Notes: a model not told the origin generated them from the letters alone. DNA of 64,000 nt from an uncultured Roseovarius sp. (GCF_947259555.1 NZ_CAMYMD010000067.1:23219-87218), one strand, 5' to 3'; counted from the stretch's first letter, positions 1 to 9,155 are shown. A program made the numbers and translations.

Positions 1-1
1 T

Positions 2-763
2 GCTCTGCGGGGCAGCGCGATTTTTGCGCTGATCCTCATCGGGGCCGTTGCGAGCCTCGTGTTGCGGCTTGTGGAACAGCCGCTGTACGGGTTGAACAGA
101 CCATGGACACCGTATGTCACTCAAGCGGTCTGTCGGGCCTTTTTCCGCATCCTCGGGTTGCGCCGTGAGGTGATCGGAACGCCCATGACCTCGGCGGGTG
201 CTGTCGTCTCGAACCACGTGTCGTGGCTGGATATTTTTGCGCTGAACGCGTGCAAGCGCGTGTATTTCGTCTCCAAGTCAGAGGTCGCGGGTTGGCCCGG
301 CATCGGGGCGTTGGCGCGGTTGACCGGGACGGTTTTCATCGCGCGAGACCCAAAACAGGCGAGGACGCAGACTGATGTCTTTGAAGCGCGTCTTTTGGCA
401 GGGCATAAACTGCTGTTTTTTCCGGAAGGCAGCTCAACGGATGGAATGAGAGTTCTTTCTTTTAAATCAACGCTTTTTCAGGCGTTCTTCAGCGAACATC
501 TTAAGCACGATATTCAAGTACAACCCGTATCGGTCGTTTACGTCGCACCACCTGATCAAGATCCGAGGTTTTACGGCTGGTGGGGCGATATGGATTTTGG
601 CTCTCACTTGCTACGGGTCTTGGCCGTGCGGCGACAGGGACGTGTCAGGATTGTCTACCATTCCCCTGCAAAGGTTGAGGAATTCGGAAACAGAAAGACG
701 CTTGCGGCCTGGGCTGAGAGCCGGGTAAGGACGGGTATGCCCGAAACGTGTCAGGGGCAGTGA
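2..763 (+). CDS. plsC: 1-acyl-sn-glycerol-3-phosphate acyltransferase (5' partial)
   Basis: Transfers an acyl group to lysophosphatidic acid to make phosphatidic acid at the inner membrane. The acyltransferase block NHxxxxD is present as NHVSWLD, followed by a basic segment (FIARDPKQ) and the FPEGSS motif that contacts the glycerol phosphate. The reading frame is open to the left edge and upstream codons encode a hydrophobic stretch (ALILIGAVASLVL) that fits the usual N-terminal membrane anchor, so the true start lies before the window and the GTG at 59 is probably internal. The part around 421-560 is noticeably more AT-rich than its neighbours. The product name is well supported; the exact acyl donor is not visible. 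Confidence 0.85.
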   Translation, partial: ALRGSAIFALILIGAVASLVLRLVEQPLYGLNRPWTPYVTQAVCRAFFRILGLRREVIGTPMTSAGAVVSNHVSWLDIFALNACKRVYFVSKSEVAGWPGIGALARLTGTVFIARDPKQARTQTDVFEARLLAGHKLLFFPEGSSTDGMRVLSFKSTLFQAFFSEHLKHDIQVQPVSVVYVAPPDQDPRFYGWWGDMDFGSHLLRVLAVRRQGRVRIVYHSPAKVEEFGNRKTLAAWAESRVRTGMPETCQGQ

Positions 764-788
764 GCGCCGCTTGCGGACCCGGACAACC

Positions 789-1409
789 TCAGCGCATCGC
801 GGCGACAAGACGGGCAAGCGCCGCCGCCGGATCATCCGCTTGCCAGATCTCCTCGCCGAAAGCGAAAAAGTCCGTCACGGGCGTGAGTTGCGCAACCAGC
901 TCGACGGTTAGCGCACCCTCTGCCACGACCGGCAACTCGATCATCTTTGACCACCAGTCAAAAAGGTCAGTCCCGGCGCGGTTGCCATCGTCAAGCGCGG
1001 TCGCGCCAACGGGTCCGAACGAGACGTAGTCGGCGCCAGCCTCGCCTGCTGTCATGCCATCATGGCGCGATGTGCCGCAGAAGCAGCCGACAATGGCATC
1101 TTCGCCCAGTTCCTTGCGCGCGGCTCGCACCGAGCGGGCGGCGTCGGGCAAATGCACGCCATCGAGCCCCAACCGTTCGACGAGCATCAGGTGGCTGTCG
1201 ATCACGAGGGCCACGTCGCGGGCATGCGCCACCTCGCGGCAGGCGTCGGCGGCGCGCGCGATCCGATCCTCGTCGCGGGTCGTGAGGGCAAGACGGATGC
1301 ACCCGACGTCATGGCTGTCGAGCACACGCGCCAGAGCGTCTGGAAACGTGCTGAGTTCGAAATCAGGTGGGGTGACGAGATATATCTGTGGCTGCTCTGT
1401 CTCGGCCAT
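789..1409 (-). CDS. Thiamine phosphate synthase family protein (ThiE/TenI-like, divergent)
   Basis: A TIM-barrel protein of the ThiE/TenI family: it keeps the blocks DGVHLPDAARSVRAARK and GADYVSFGPV. The family enzyme joins the thiazole and pyrimidine halves of thiamine. Two things are off for a true ThiE: the usual INDR-type pyrimidine-site segment reads VIDSHLMLVERLG, and the T-x-TK pyrophosphate loop after FGP is replaced by VGATALDDG. It may therefore be a TenI-like or otherwise repurposed paralogue. The ATG at 1409 is chosen because GGAGAG lies just upstream; a longer in-frame start at 1454 has no such support. No other thiamine gene is in the window. The tail is convergent with plsC. 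Confidence 0.7.
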   Translation of the reverse strand: MAETEQPQIYLVTPPDFELSTFPDALARVLDSHDVGCIRLALTTRDEDRIARAADACREVAHARDVALVIDSHLMLVERLGLDGVHLPDAARSVRAARKELGEDAIVGCFCGTSRHDGMTAGEAGADYVSFGPVGATALDDGNRAGTDLFDWWSKMIELPVVAEGALTVELVAQLTPVTDFFAFGEEIWQADDPAAALARLVAAMR

Positions 1410-1602
1410 TTTGGGCTCTCCTGATTGATTTTGCCCATATAACGCGGAAGACATGGTTTTACCATCGCCTAAGCGCGGTCTTTTGCTTGCTTGAAAGATC
1501 CTGATAATCGGCCCGCCGTCGGGGCGGCTGAGGCATAATTGGCCCCTAGAAAGCCTGTGAGCGGCTCTCTATCTTGGGGGAAAGCGGGCAAAGGGGCAGG
1601 TC

Positions 1603-3015
1603 TTGGCGATAGCAGGCATGGCAGATGACTTGGTGCGCGGCATCGAGGGGTTGGGCGGACGCGTGGGCGAGGCGTTTTTCGAGCCGGTGATCCGGGTCGG
1701 GGTCACCGGGCTTGCGCGGGCGGGCAAGACGGTATTCATCACCTCCCTTGTCGCCAACCTGCTGGATCGCGCCCGGATGCCCGGCCTTTTGGCCGAGGCC
1801 GAGGGCCGGATCTTGGCGGCATATCTCCAGCCTCAGCCCGATGTGACCTTGCCGCGGTTCGACTACGAGTCGCATTTGGCGGCGTTGACGGGACCGGCGC
1901 CACATTGGCCCGAAAGTACGCGCGCGGTTTCGGAATTGCGGCTGTCGCTCCGGGTGCGACCTGCCGGGCTGCTGGCCGGGATGACCGGGCCGCGCGTGGT
2001 GCATCTCGATATCGTCGATTATCCCGGCGAGTGGTTGCTGGATCTGGCGCTTCTCGACAAGAGCTATGACCAATGGTCGGGCGAGGTTCTGGACCGGATC
2101 GCGGGCCGGGCAGAGGCAGAGGCATATCTTGGGCAAGAGGCGCAGGTTGATGGTGCCGCCGCGCTGCAAGAACCTGCGGCGCAAGGGCTGGCCGAAAGCT
2201 TTACCGCGTATCTGCACGCGGCGCGAAAGGCCGGGTTTTACGATTGCACGCCGGGGCGGTTCCTTCTGCCCGGCGATCTGGCCGGTTCTCCGGTTGTGAC
2301 CTTTGCACCACTGCGCGCAGGCGCGGCGGGCCGTGGCAGCCTGCGCGCCGAGATGGCGCGGCGCTATGAGGCCTACAAGCGTGAAGTCGTGCGCCCGTTC
2401 TTTCGGGATCACTTTGCGCGGATTGACCGGCAGGTGGTGCTGGTTGACGCGTTGGACGCGATCCACAAGGGGCCACAGGCCGTGGAAGACATGCGCCGCG
2501 CGATGGCCGAGATCCTCTCTACGTTTCGACCCGGGCGCAATGCATTCCTGACGCAGCTGTTGCTCGGAAAACGGGTGGAGCGCATTCTGTTCGCCGCGAC
2601 CAAGGCGGATCACTTGCACCATGCGCAACACGGGCGATTGACAGGCATCATGGCCGCACTCTTGCGCGACGCACGGGACCGGGCGGAATTTGCCGGGGCA
2701 ACGACTCAGTCCATGGCACTGGCCGCATTGCGCGCCACTGTCGAAGAGCAGGTGCGCCATGAAGGCGAGATGCTGGATTGCGTGCGTGGGCAGCTGTTGG
2801 AGACTGGTCGTCAGGCAGCATTTCATGCGGGCGAGTTGCCCGAGGATCCGGGACAGCTTTTGTCGCCGGCGAGGGCAGGGGCTACCGAATGGCTCGGGCG
2901 TGACTATCGCGTTATGCGATTTGCGCCCGCGCCCCTGAGCCTGCGCCCCGGCGAGGGGCCGCCGCATATCCGGCTTGACCGGGCCGCGCAATTCCTGATC
3001 GGGGACAGGGTGTGA
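1603..3015 (+). CDS. YcjX family P-loop protein (DUF463)
   Basis: A predicted nucleoside-triphosphate-binding protein of the YcjX/DUF463 family. The Walker A motif is GLARAGKT near residues 35-42, and DIVDYPGEWLLDL (about 130-142) is the characteristic family segment in the Walker B region. In many proteobacteria ycjX sits beside ycjF (DUF697), and here the DUF697 gene follows two genes downstream, which supports the call. The start is uncertain: TTG at 1603 follows AAGGGG at good distance, while an ATG at 1618 would remove five residues. It shares a stop/start overlap with the next gene, so the three genes 1603-4468 are very likely one operon. The cellular role is not established; stress-related membrane functions have been proposed. 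Confidence 0.85.
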   Translation: MAIAGMADDLVRGIEGLGGRVGEAFFEPVIRVGVTGLARAGKTVFITSLVANLLDRARMPGLLAEAEGRILAAYLQPQPDVTLPRFDYESHLAALTGPAPHWPESTRAVSELRLSLRVRPAGLLAGMTGPRVVHLDIVDYPGEWLLDLALLDKSYDQWSGEVLDRIAGRAEAEAYLGQEAQVDGAAALQEPAAQGLAESFTAYLHAARKAGFYDCTPGRFLLPGDLAGSPVVTFAPLRAGAAGRGSLRAEMARRYEAYKREVVRPFFRDHFARIDRQVVLVDALDAIHKGPQAVEDMRRAMAEILSTFRPGRNAFLTQLLLGKRVERILFAATKADHLHHAQHGRLTGIMAALLRDARDRAEFAGATTQSMALAALRATVEEQVRHEGEMLDCVRGQLLETGRQAAFHAGELPEDPGQLLSPARAGATEWLGRDYRVMRFAPAPLSLRPGEGPPHIRLDRAAQFLIGDRV

Positions 3016-3458
3016 TGACCGCGCGCGCACAGTTGTGGCATTTGCCTAGTCTGGCGGTGATCCTGTGGAGTTTTACCCGCGCGACACCTTGGTTACCCCT
3101 GGTGCGCAGCCGTAGAGATGATCTGCGTGCCCTATCCCGCGTGATCCGCTGGGGTTGGGTGCGTGTGATACGCGAGCGCGGGTGTGTGGCAGGGTTCATC
3201 GTGCGGGACGGCGACGTGCTGCACGCGCTTTATGTACGTCCTGCGCACCGCGGGCGGGGCCTGGGCCATGCGCTGTTGACGGAAGCCAAGGCTGAGACCG
3301 ATGCGTTGCGGCTATGGGTACTGGAGGCGAATGCGGCTGCGCGGACGTTTTATGAGCGGCAAGGCTTTGTCGAGACCGCGCGCAGCAAGGGCTTGGGCAA
3401 TGACGAGGGGCTCCCGGATATTTTGATGATCTGGCGCAGCGAAGGAGAGCGCGCATGA
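3015..3458 (+). CDS. GNAT family N-acetyltransferase
   Basis: A 147-residue GCN5-related acetyltransferase. The acetyl-CoA-binding motif A is clear: HALYVRPAHRGRGLGHAL contains the R-x-x-G-x-G/A signature, and the C-terminal NAAARTFYERQGFVETAR is the usual motif B. The N-terminal part is short and divergent. The substrate cannot be inferred. The ATG at 3015 overlaps the stop of the upstream YcjX gene (TGATG), and its own stop overlaps the next start (ATGAG), so it is the middle gene of a tightly coupled operon. A GTG three bases earlier is an alternative start. Confidence 0.85.
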   Translation: MTARAQLWHLPSLAVILWSFTRATPWLPLVRSRRDDLRALSRVIRWGWVRVIRERGCVAGFIVRDGDVLHALYVRPAHRGRGLGHALLTEAKAETDALRLWVLEANAAARTFYERQGFVETARSKGLGNDEGLPDILMIWRSEGERA

Positions 3459-4468
3459 GTGGCGAGGGCAAGGCGAAAGGGCCGGTGCTGATCGAGATGG
3501 ATGAGGCCGTGGATGAGGGCCCCGATCGCGCGCCGCCGATACCGGACATGGCCGACGCCCCCGAGGGCGGGGCGATGCAGACGGTGATCGCGCGGGGCGC
3601 GGGTCAGGGGCGCGCGCCGTCGCGGTTGGGACGGCTGTTTTGGGGGCTTGCTCTGGGTCTGGTCAGCGTGGCTGTGTCGGTGGCGACCTGGGATTTCGCC
3701 ATGGGGCTCATCGCACGCATGCCGATGCTGGGATATGTTGTCGCGGCAATGGGAGCGGGGTTGGTGATCGTTGCGTTGGTCATTGGCCTTCGTGAAGTCG
3801 CGGGGTTTGCAAGGCTTGGGCGGCTCGATGCCTTGCGCCGCGAGGCAACAGCGGCGCGCAGCGGCGAGGATCTGGGCGCCGCACGCGCCGTCGTGAGCAA
3901 GCTGCGCGCCCTCTATGAGGCGCGCCCCGAGGCGCGGTGGGGGCTGGAGCGTTTGTCGGCCCGAGAGGTCGAGCAATTCGATACGGAGGGTTTGTTAGGT
4001 CTGGCAGAGGCAGAGGTGCTGACGCCCCTCGACGCGTTGGCGGTGCGAGAGGTGGAATTGGCCGCACGGCAAGTCGCCATGGTGACCGCGCTTGTGCCTC
4101 TGGCGTTGGCCGATGTAATCGGTGCGGCACTGGCCAACCTGCGGATGATACGTGCCGTTGCCGAGATCTACGGCGGACGCGCGGGTGTTCTTGGCAGTTG
4201 GCGGCTTGCACGCGCGGTCATGACGCATTTGCTGGCCACGGGGGCCGTCGCGGTGGGAGATGACATGATCAGCAGCGTCGCAGGTGGCAGTGTCCTGTCC
4301 AAGCTGTCGCGGCGTTTTGGCGAAGGTATCGTGAATGGCGCTCTGACCGCGCGGGTCGGTGTGGCCGCGATAGAGGTTTGTCGGCCGCTGCCCTATGTCC
4401 GCGGCCAACGGCCGTCTGTCACAGGGGTGGTTCGGCGCGCGCTGACGGGGCTTTTTGCTCAAGGTTAA
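3455..4468 (+). CDS. YcjF-type inner-membrane protein (DUF697/TIGR01620)
   Basis: A 337-residue membrane protein. The first 50 residues are acidic and probably cytoplasmic, followed by two hydrophobic segments near residues 60-80 and 85-110 (LGLALGLVSVAVSVATWDF; MLGYVVAAMGAGLVIVALV). The C-terminal half (VTALVPLALADVIGAALANLRMIRAVAEIYGGRAG) matches the DUF697 pattern. It is the partner usually encoded beside YcjX, and the four-base overlap with the GNAT gene supports an operon. No enzyme function is known for the family. The C-terminus is basic and ends shortly before tRNA-Arg on the other strand. Confidence 0.8.
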   Translation: MSGEGKAKGPVLIEMDEAVDEGPDRAPPIPDMADAPEGGAMQTVIARGAGQGRAPSRLGRLFWGLALGLVSVAVSVATWDFAMGLIARMPMLGYVVAAMGAGLVIVALVIGLREVAGFARLGRLDALRREATAARSGEDLGAARAVVSKLRALYEARPEARWGLERLSAREVEQFDTEGLLGLAEAEVLTPLDALAVREVELAARQVAMVTALVPLALADVIGAALANLRMIRAVAEIYGGRAGVLGSWRLARAVMTHLLATGAVAVGDDMISSVAGGSVLSKLSRRFGEGIVNGALTARVGVAAIEVCRPLPYVRGQRPSVTGVVRRALTGLFAQG

Positions 4469-4588
4469 GTGAGACCTGCTCCCCGGCTGCAAGATTGCCT
4501 GTCTCTTTACCCGCGTCCGTAGAGTGAAAGACGCAGCAGGTGCGATTCAAGACGATCGGGAAAGTGTCAACTGGATCAAGGGGGTAAG

Positions 4589-4665
4589 TGGCGGACCGAG
4601 GAGGATTCGAACCCCCGACCCCTTGATTCGTAGTCAAGTACTCTATCCAGCTGAGCTATCGGTCC
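4589..4665 (-). tRNA. tRNA-Arg (anticodon ACG)
   Basis: On the minus strand the sequence begins GGACCGATAGCTCAGCTGG and ends with the T-loop GGTTCGAATCC, acceptor strand TCGGTCC, discriminator G and encoded CCA. The acceptor stem is seven perfect pairs and the D stem is GCTC/GAGT. The anticodon stem CTTGA/TCAAG encloses CTACGAA, giving anticodon ACG. In bacteria A34 of this tRNA is deaminated to inosine by TadA and reads CGU, CGC and CGA. Confidence 0.97.
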
Positions 4666-4721
4666 GTGAGGCCAGCATCTAGACTCTGGCGCAGAGCATT
4701 GCAAGGGCGTTTTGGCAGAAA

Positions 4722-6113
4722 TCAGACCGGTTCGCCCAAATTTCCTTTGGGCAGAGTGATGCAAAACATGGTGCCGGTCTCGTCAGTGTGCTCGAGCAAG
4801 AGCGAGCCGCCGTGACCCCGTACCAGCTCTGCCGCGATGGTCAGGCCAAGGCCGGTGCCGCCCTTTGTGACGCCGCCCTGAAAGGGCTTGAAGAGGTGCT
4901 CGCGTGCTTTGGGGGGCAGGCCGGGCCCAGTGTCGGCAACGCGAATGATCCATGCGTCAGCATCTTCATCCGCGATCACGTCGATCTCGCCGGGTGCGCC
5001 GCTGTTGACGATTGCCTGACGGGCGTTGCGCACCAGATTGCCGATGACGCGATAAAGCTGTTCGGAATCCGCGCGCAGCATCAAGTCACCCGGCACATCT
5101 TCGGCAAAGCTGACGTCGGCATCCCCCGCAGCGAGCCGCTCGCTTTCGACAACGTCCGAGACAAGCTCTGCGAGGCGCAGGCGTGACAGGGTCGGGCCGG
5201 GCTCTTCGGCGCGGCCGTAGGCAAGCGTCGCTTCGCACAGGTGCACCGCACGGGTCAGCGAGTTGACCAGCTTGGGTGCGAGGCGTCTTACGGTAGGGTC
5301 TTCACTGGTTTCGATCCGGTCCGTAAAGAGTTGCGCCGAGGTAAGGATATTGCGCAGATCATGACTGACCTTGGCGACTGCGCCGCCCAATTGCGCCAAG
5401 TGCTCTTTTTGCTTGAGCGAGCCTGTAAGTTGGGTTTGCAGGGATTGTAGCGTTTCTTCCGCCTCTCGCAGTTCAAGGATACCGGAAGAGGGGGTAATGA
5501 CCCGCCGGGCATCCTCGGGGGCATCGGCATAGGCTTGCATATTGCCCACCACCCGACGGATGGGGCGCACAAGAAAGCATTGAACCACCCAAAAGAGCAA
5601 GACGGCGGTAAATACCGAAATGACCAGTGACAGCCACAGAATGCGCAGGCCGTAGTCGATCATCGCGGCACGAAGCTCTCCGGTTTGCAATGTGATCTCG
5701 ATGAGCAGGCCGCCCATGCGGACGGGCTGGCCGATCACGCGGATAACCTGCGAATCGGGGGTGGCAAGCCGCATCATCGCGTCGCGAATGAGGGTAAAGG
5801 CGGGCACGTCGCGCAAATCATAGGTTTTGGACACCGGTTGCGGGACCGGCGAGGACAGCACAAGTTGGCGCGCCTCGTCACGGCGCAGGACCACGTTGAA
5901 CACGCCCGCGTTGCGCAATAGCTCCTCTTGCAGGTCGGGGTTCACCTCTTCATCGGCCAGCAGCACGAGCGACGCGATCTGCGCCCGCTCCAGACGCGTT
6001 AGAAGAAAATCCTCTCGAAAGCGGGCGATGGAGGGAACGAAAATAAGCACTTCGGCCAGCATCACGAAGATGGCCGTGAGGATCAGTAGCCGTCCGGAAA
6101 GCGTATTGAGCAA
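4722..6113 (-). CDS. Membrane-bound sensor histidine kinase
   Basis: A 463-residue two-component sensor kinase. Transmembrane segments lie near residues 8-28 and 157-180, enclosing a periplasmic sensor domain of about 125 residues that I cannot name. A HAMP-like linker follows (VRPIRRVVGNMQ). The phosphoacceptor is His251 in SHDLRN; the ATPase domain shows the N box (NLVRNARQAI), G1 (DTGPGLP) and G2 (GGTGLGL). The start is a TTG at 6113, chosen because a strong AAAGGAGG sits six bases upstream. No response regulator is adjacent, so it is an orphan and its partner and signal are unknown. Confidence 0.9.
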   Translation of the reverse strand: MLNTLSGRLLILTAIFVMLAEVLIFVPSIARFREDFLLTRLERAQIASLVLLADEEVNPDLQEELLRNAGVFNVVLRRDEARQLVLSSPVPQPVSKTYDLRDVPAFTLIRDAMMRLATPDSQVIRVIGQPVRMGGLLIEITLQTGELRAAMIDYGLRILWLSLVISVFTAVLLFWVVQCFLVRPIRRVVGNMQAYADAPEDARRVITPSSGILELREAEETLQSLQTQLTGSLKQKEHLAQLGGAVAKVSHDLRNILTSAQLFTDRIETSEDPTVRRLAPKLVNSLTRAVHLCEATLAYGRAEEPGPTLSRLRLAELVSDVVESERLAAGDADVSFAEDVPGDLMLRADSEQLYRVIGNLVRNARQAIVNSGAPGEIDVIADEDADAWIIRVADTGPGLPPKAREHLFKPFQGGVTKGGTGLGLTIAAELVRGHGGSLLLEHTDETGTMFCITLPKGNLGEPV

Positions 6114-6139
6114 GCGTTTCCTCCTTTGGTCCGCAGCGC

Positions 6140-7558
6140 TCAGGGCAACCAGCGCTGAACGAAGCCGACGACACGTTTCACCGTAGGGCTGTCGAACAGC
6201 TTTGGCGAGAAATAGGCCCCGGCGACGCGCTTGTTGATCTCACCCAAGGTGGGATAGGGCGCCACCATGTTGGCGACGTGCTTCATCTTGAACCCGTTGG
6301 CGAGGATGAAGGCCCAGAGGTTGATCAGCTCGCCCGCCTGCGCGCCGGCAATCGACGCCCCCACGGGCCGCCCGCGCACCACCATCACCTTGATCAGCCC
6401 GTCGGTCTTGCGCTCGGCAATGGCGCGGTCGTTATGGGTGTAGGGAAAGCGCACCACGTCGAGATTGCCGCCATGTTCCTTGCGCGCGGCCTCTTCGGTG
6501 AGGCCGACATGCGCGATCTCGGGGTCGGTATAGGTGGCCCAAGGCACGTGATCGGTACGTTCCCTGGCGGGCAGGCCAAGCAATGCCTGCCGGATGATCA
6601 GCCCGGCGTGATAGCCCGCCATATGGGTGAATTGCAGCCCGCCCGCCACGTCGCCGATGGCGTAGACCCGACGGTTGGTGGTGCGCATCGAGGCGTCGAC
6701 CTTGATGCCGCGTTTCGTGGTCTCGATCCCGGCGGCGTCGAGATTGAGGCTGTCGGTGTTGGCGCGGCGACCTACGGCCATCAGCAGATGCGTGCCCTTG
6801 AAGACGCGCCCGTCCTTGGCCTCGACCTCGATCGCGCCCGCCTTGCCGCGAATTTCCGAGGCCATGGCGCTTTCTTCGATGCCGATTCCCTCGGCCTTGA
6901 ACCGGTCGATCACGACCTGTGCCAGTTCCGGGTCATCCTGACCCAGCACCTTGGCCCCCTCGATCACCGTCACGTCGCAACCCAACCGCCGATGCGCCTG
7001 TGCCATTTCCATGCCGATCGGGCCGCCGCCGATGATCAGCAGGTGACCGGGCTTTTCGCGCAGCTCAAAGATCGTTTCGTTGGTCTCATAGGGCACCGTG
7101 TCGAGCCCCGGAATGGGCGGCACGAAGGGCGACGAGCCGGTGGCGATGATCACCCGGCGCGCGGTGATCAGGTGATCGCCTGCCTTCACTTGCTTGGGCG
7201 AGATGAATGCGCCGTAGTCGCGGATCACCCGCACGCCGAGCCCCTCGAACCGTTCCTGGCTGTCCACCGGCTCGATCTGGGCAATGACACCGGCCACATG
7301 ATCCTTGGCGGCGGCGTAATCCACATCCGGGGTCACATTCGCCACGCCGTATGGCGCGGCATGCGATTGCGCATAGGCCGCCTTGCCGCTGGCGATCAGC
7401 GCCTTGGAGGGCACACAGCCGTAATTCAGGCAATCGCCGCCCATCTTGTGCCCTTCGAGCAAGACCACGCTCGCCCCCATCTGCACCGCGCCCGCCGCGA
7501 CGGACAGCCCGCCGGAGCCGGCGCCGATGACCAGCAGATCCGTCTTAATCTCTTGCAT
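6140..7558 (-). CDS. FAD-dependent disulfide oxidoreductase (mercuric reductase/lipoamide dehydrogenase-like)
   Basis: A class I pyridine nucleotide-disulfide oxidoreductase of 472 residues. It has the FAD-binding GAGSGG (12-17), the redox pair C43-LNYG-C48, the NAD(P)-binding GGGPIGMEMAQ and the second FAD motif AIGDVAGG. The C-terminal VAPYPTLGEINKR resembles the MerA-like branch rather than true lipoamide dehydrogenase, but the vicinal C-terminal cysteines of mercuric reductase are absent, as is an N-terminal HMA domain, so mercury reduction is unlikely. The ATG at 7558 follows the TVP38 stop by two bases, so the two form an operon; this pairing of a DedA/TVP38 membrane protein with a MerA-like oxidoreductase recurs in many bacteria. 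Substrate unknown. Confidence 0.85.
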   Translation of the reverse strand: MQEIKTDLLVIGAGSGGLSVAAGAVQMGASVVLLEGHKMGGDCLNYGCVPSKALIASGKAAYAQSHAAPYGVANVTPDVDYAAAKDHVAGVIAQIEPVDSQERFEGLGVRVIRDYGAFISPKQVKAGDHLITARRVIIATGSSPFVPPIPGLDTVPYETNETIFELREKPGHLLIIGGGPIGMEMAQAHRRLGCDVTVIEGAKVLGQDDPELAQVVIDRFKAEGIGIEESAMASEIRGKAGAIEVEAKDGRVFKGTHLLMAVGRRANTDSLNLDAAGIETTKRGIKVDASMRTTNRRVYAIGDVAGGLQFTHMAGYHAGLIIRQALLGLPARERTDHVPWATYTDPEIAHVGLTEEAARKEHGGNLDVVRFPYTHNDRAIAERKTDGLIKVMVVRGRPVGASIAGAQAGELINLWAFILANGFKMKHVANMVAPYPTLGEINKRVAGAYFSPKLFDSPTVKRVVGFVQRWLP

Positions 7559-7560
7559 GC

Positions 7561-8304
7561 TCAAATGTCCTTCTTGCCACGAATGCTCTTGATCAGGATG
7601 GGGAGTGCTGCGAGCGCGCACAAGCCCAGGATCGGCCCGATGATCTGCGGCTCCCACAGGAGCGACAGGTCGGGACTGTCGCCACGGTCGAACACCTCAC
7701 CCAGGCCAACGCCGATCCAGGTGAAGACAATGGCTCCGGGGATGATCCCCAGCACGGTGGTGATCGCGAAATTGACGAACCGCACGCCCACCAGCGCGGG
7801 CAGGAGATTGGCCACAAAAAACGGCACGGCGGGCACGAGGCGCATCAGGAACAGAACGCTGATCTCGTTGTCGTGCAGCCCGGCCTTGAGCCGCTTGAGT
7901 GTGCCCTCGGAGGTCTCGATGCGGGCGGCGAGCGTCTGCCCCAGACCCCAACGGGCGGCCAGAAAGATCGCGAAGGCCCCGAGCGAGGCGGCGAGCACGT
8001 TGAACGCTGTGCCCGACACGAGGCCGAAGAGAAACCCGCCTGTGACCGAGGCCACCGCCGCGCCGGGCAGCGAAAACGCCACGATCACGAAATAGATCGC
8101 GATGAAACTCAGCATCATCAGCCCGAAATTGGCGTCGCGAAAGGCCAGCAGCGCCTCGCGGTTGTCGCGCAGCGTGTCGAAGGTGATGTAGTCGCGCAGG
8201 GTGAAATAGCCGATGACGGCCACGGTGAGAATGATGGCAAGCGGCGCGTGTCGCGCCCAGCCTCCGGATTTCTGCTCGGTCGAATGCTGCATGCTGCTAT
8301 CCAT
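7561..8304 (-). CDS. TVP38/TMEM64 (DedA-related) family membrane protein
   Basis: A 247-residue integral membrane protein with about five or six hydrophobic segments. The family core is visible as FSLPGAAVASVTGGFLFGLVSGTAFNVLAASLGA and later RLVPAVPFFVANLLPALVGVRF. Proteins of this group are predicted lipid scramblases or transporters; no substrate can be read from sequence. Start: ATG at 8304 has AGGA close by; a second ATG at 8292 is possible. It lies upstream of, and nearly touches, the FAD oxidoreductase gene. It is divergent from the rpmH operon. Confidence 0.85.
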   Translation of the reverse strand: MDSSMQHSTEQKSGGWARHAPLAIILTVAVIGYFTLRDYITFDTLRDNREALLAFRDANFGLMMLSFIAIYFVIVAFSLPGAAVASVTGGFLFGLVSGTAFNVLAASLGAFAIFLAARWGLGQTLAARIETSEGTLKRLKAGLHDNEISVLFLMRLVPAVPFFVANLLPALVGVRFVNFAITTVLGIIPGAIVFTWIGVGLGEVFDRGDSPDLSLLWEPQIIGPILGLCALAALPILIKSIRGKKDI

Positions 8305-8488
8305 GATCCTGCTCGGGTTTGACTGCGTTGTCTTCTACTTGCACAGTCGCTTGCCGCTCTACCAGTGGCCTCACGTGGGGGTGAACGGGGGTGATGACCG
8401 GGACCTCTTTGCGCGGATATTTCGCATCGCTTGTAACATCATCGCACAGATCCCGCAGGATTTTGTTGCAGATACGCGTTGCAGGGGT

Positions 8489-8517
8489 TTGACTTGGCTG
8501 CGGACCGCTACTATAGA
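8489..8517 (+). promoter_or_regulatory. Sigma-70-type promoter for rpmH-rnpA-yidD
   Basis: TTGACT (8489-8494) and TATAGA (8512-8517) are separated by 17 bases, close to the housekeeping consensus, and lie 72 bases before the rpmH start. This is the best promoter match I found in the window. Confidence 0.75.
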
Positions 8518-8588
8518 GCGGGCTTCGGATACATCAGGGCCGTGCGCGATTCCGATTGCGGCGTGACCCCAAAGTCGGAGACGGAGCG

Positions 8589-8723
8589 ATGAAACGCACC
8601 TTTCAACCCTCGAACCTGGTTCGCAAACGCCGCCACGGGTTTCGCGCGCGCATGGCCACAAAGGCCGGCCGCAAGATCCTGAACGCACGTCGTGCGCGTG
8701 GCCGCAAGTCGCTGAGCGCGTAA
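8589..8723 (+). CDS. rpmH: 50S ribosomal protein L34
   Basis: A 44-residue, very basic protein beginning [18 protein letters not shown] and ending GRKSLSA, which is the standard L34 pattern. It binds 23S rRNA in the large subunit. GGAG sits just upstream of the ATG. It is followed by rnpA and yidD, the order conserved across most bacteria, and driven by the promoter at 8489-8517. Confidence 0.98.
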
Positions 8724-8744
8724 GCGCAGCACATTGTGACGATC

Positions 8745-9155
8745 ATGACACCGCCGGAGGCCCCTGACCGCAAGCCAGGGAACACGCCCCCGGCGGTTTC
8801 GTCATGCGCGCATGGTGGATTAAAGGTGCTGCGCAAACGCGCCGACTTTCTTGCCGCGGCCCGCGCGCGCCGGCAGGGCACGCCCGCGATGATGGTGCAG
8901 GGGCGCGACCGGCGAGATGATGACCCTTCGATCCGCGTGGGCTTTACCTGCTCCAAGAAGGTCGGCAACGCGGTCGCGCGCAACCGGGCCAAGCGCCGTC
9001 TGCGCGCCGTGGCGCGCGAGGTCTTGCACATCCACGGGCAACCCGGCTGGGACTATGTGCTGATCGGTCGTCCGGTTGAGACCGCAGCCCGGGACTACGG
9101 GGCGTTGCGGGAAGATCTCATACACGCGTTGAAGAAGCTGCGGGGCAGGGCGTGA
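8745..9155 (+). CDS. rnpA: Ribonuclease P protein component
   Basis: Protein cofactor of RNase P, which removes the 5' leader from pre-tRNAs. The family signature is present as [24 protein letters not shown] (residues about 62-85). The N-terminal 25 or so residues before LRKRADFL are an extension typical of this family of alphaproteobacteria. ATG at 8745 is chosen; a GTG at 8736 in the same frame is an alternative and neither has a strong ribosome-binding site. Its stop overlaps the yidD start. Confidence 0.93.
   Translation: MTPPEAPDRKPGNTPPAVSSCAHGGLKVLRKRADFLAAARARRQGTPAMMVQGRDRRDDDPSIRVGFTCSKKVGNAVARNRAKRRLRAVAREVLHIHGQPGWDYVLIGRPVETAARDYGALREDLIHALKKLRGRA

Noticed and set aside
6140-7558. 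Mercuric reductase (merA)
   Set aside because: No HMA domain, no C-terminal cysteine pair and no other mer gene nearby.
6278-8095. A 605-codon open frame on the plus strand
   Set aside because: It lies opposite the FAD oxidoreductase and TVP38 genes, which have clear motifs; high GC creates long antisense frames. Its translation has no recognisable domain.
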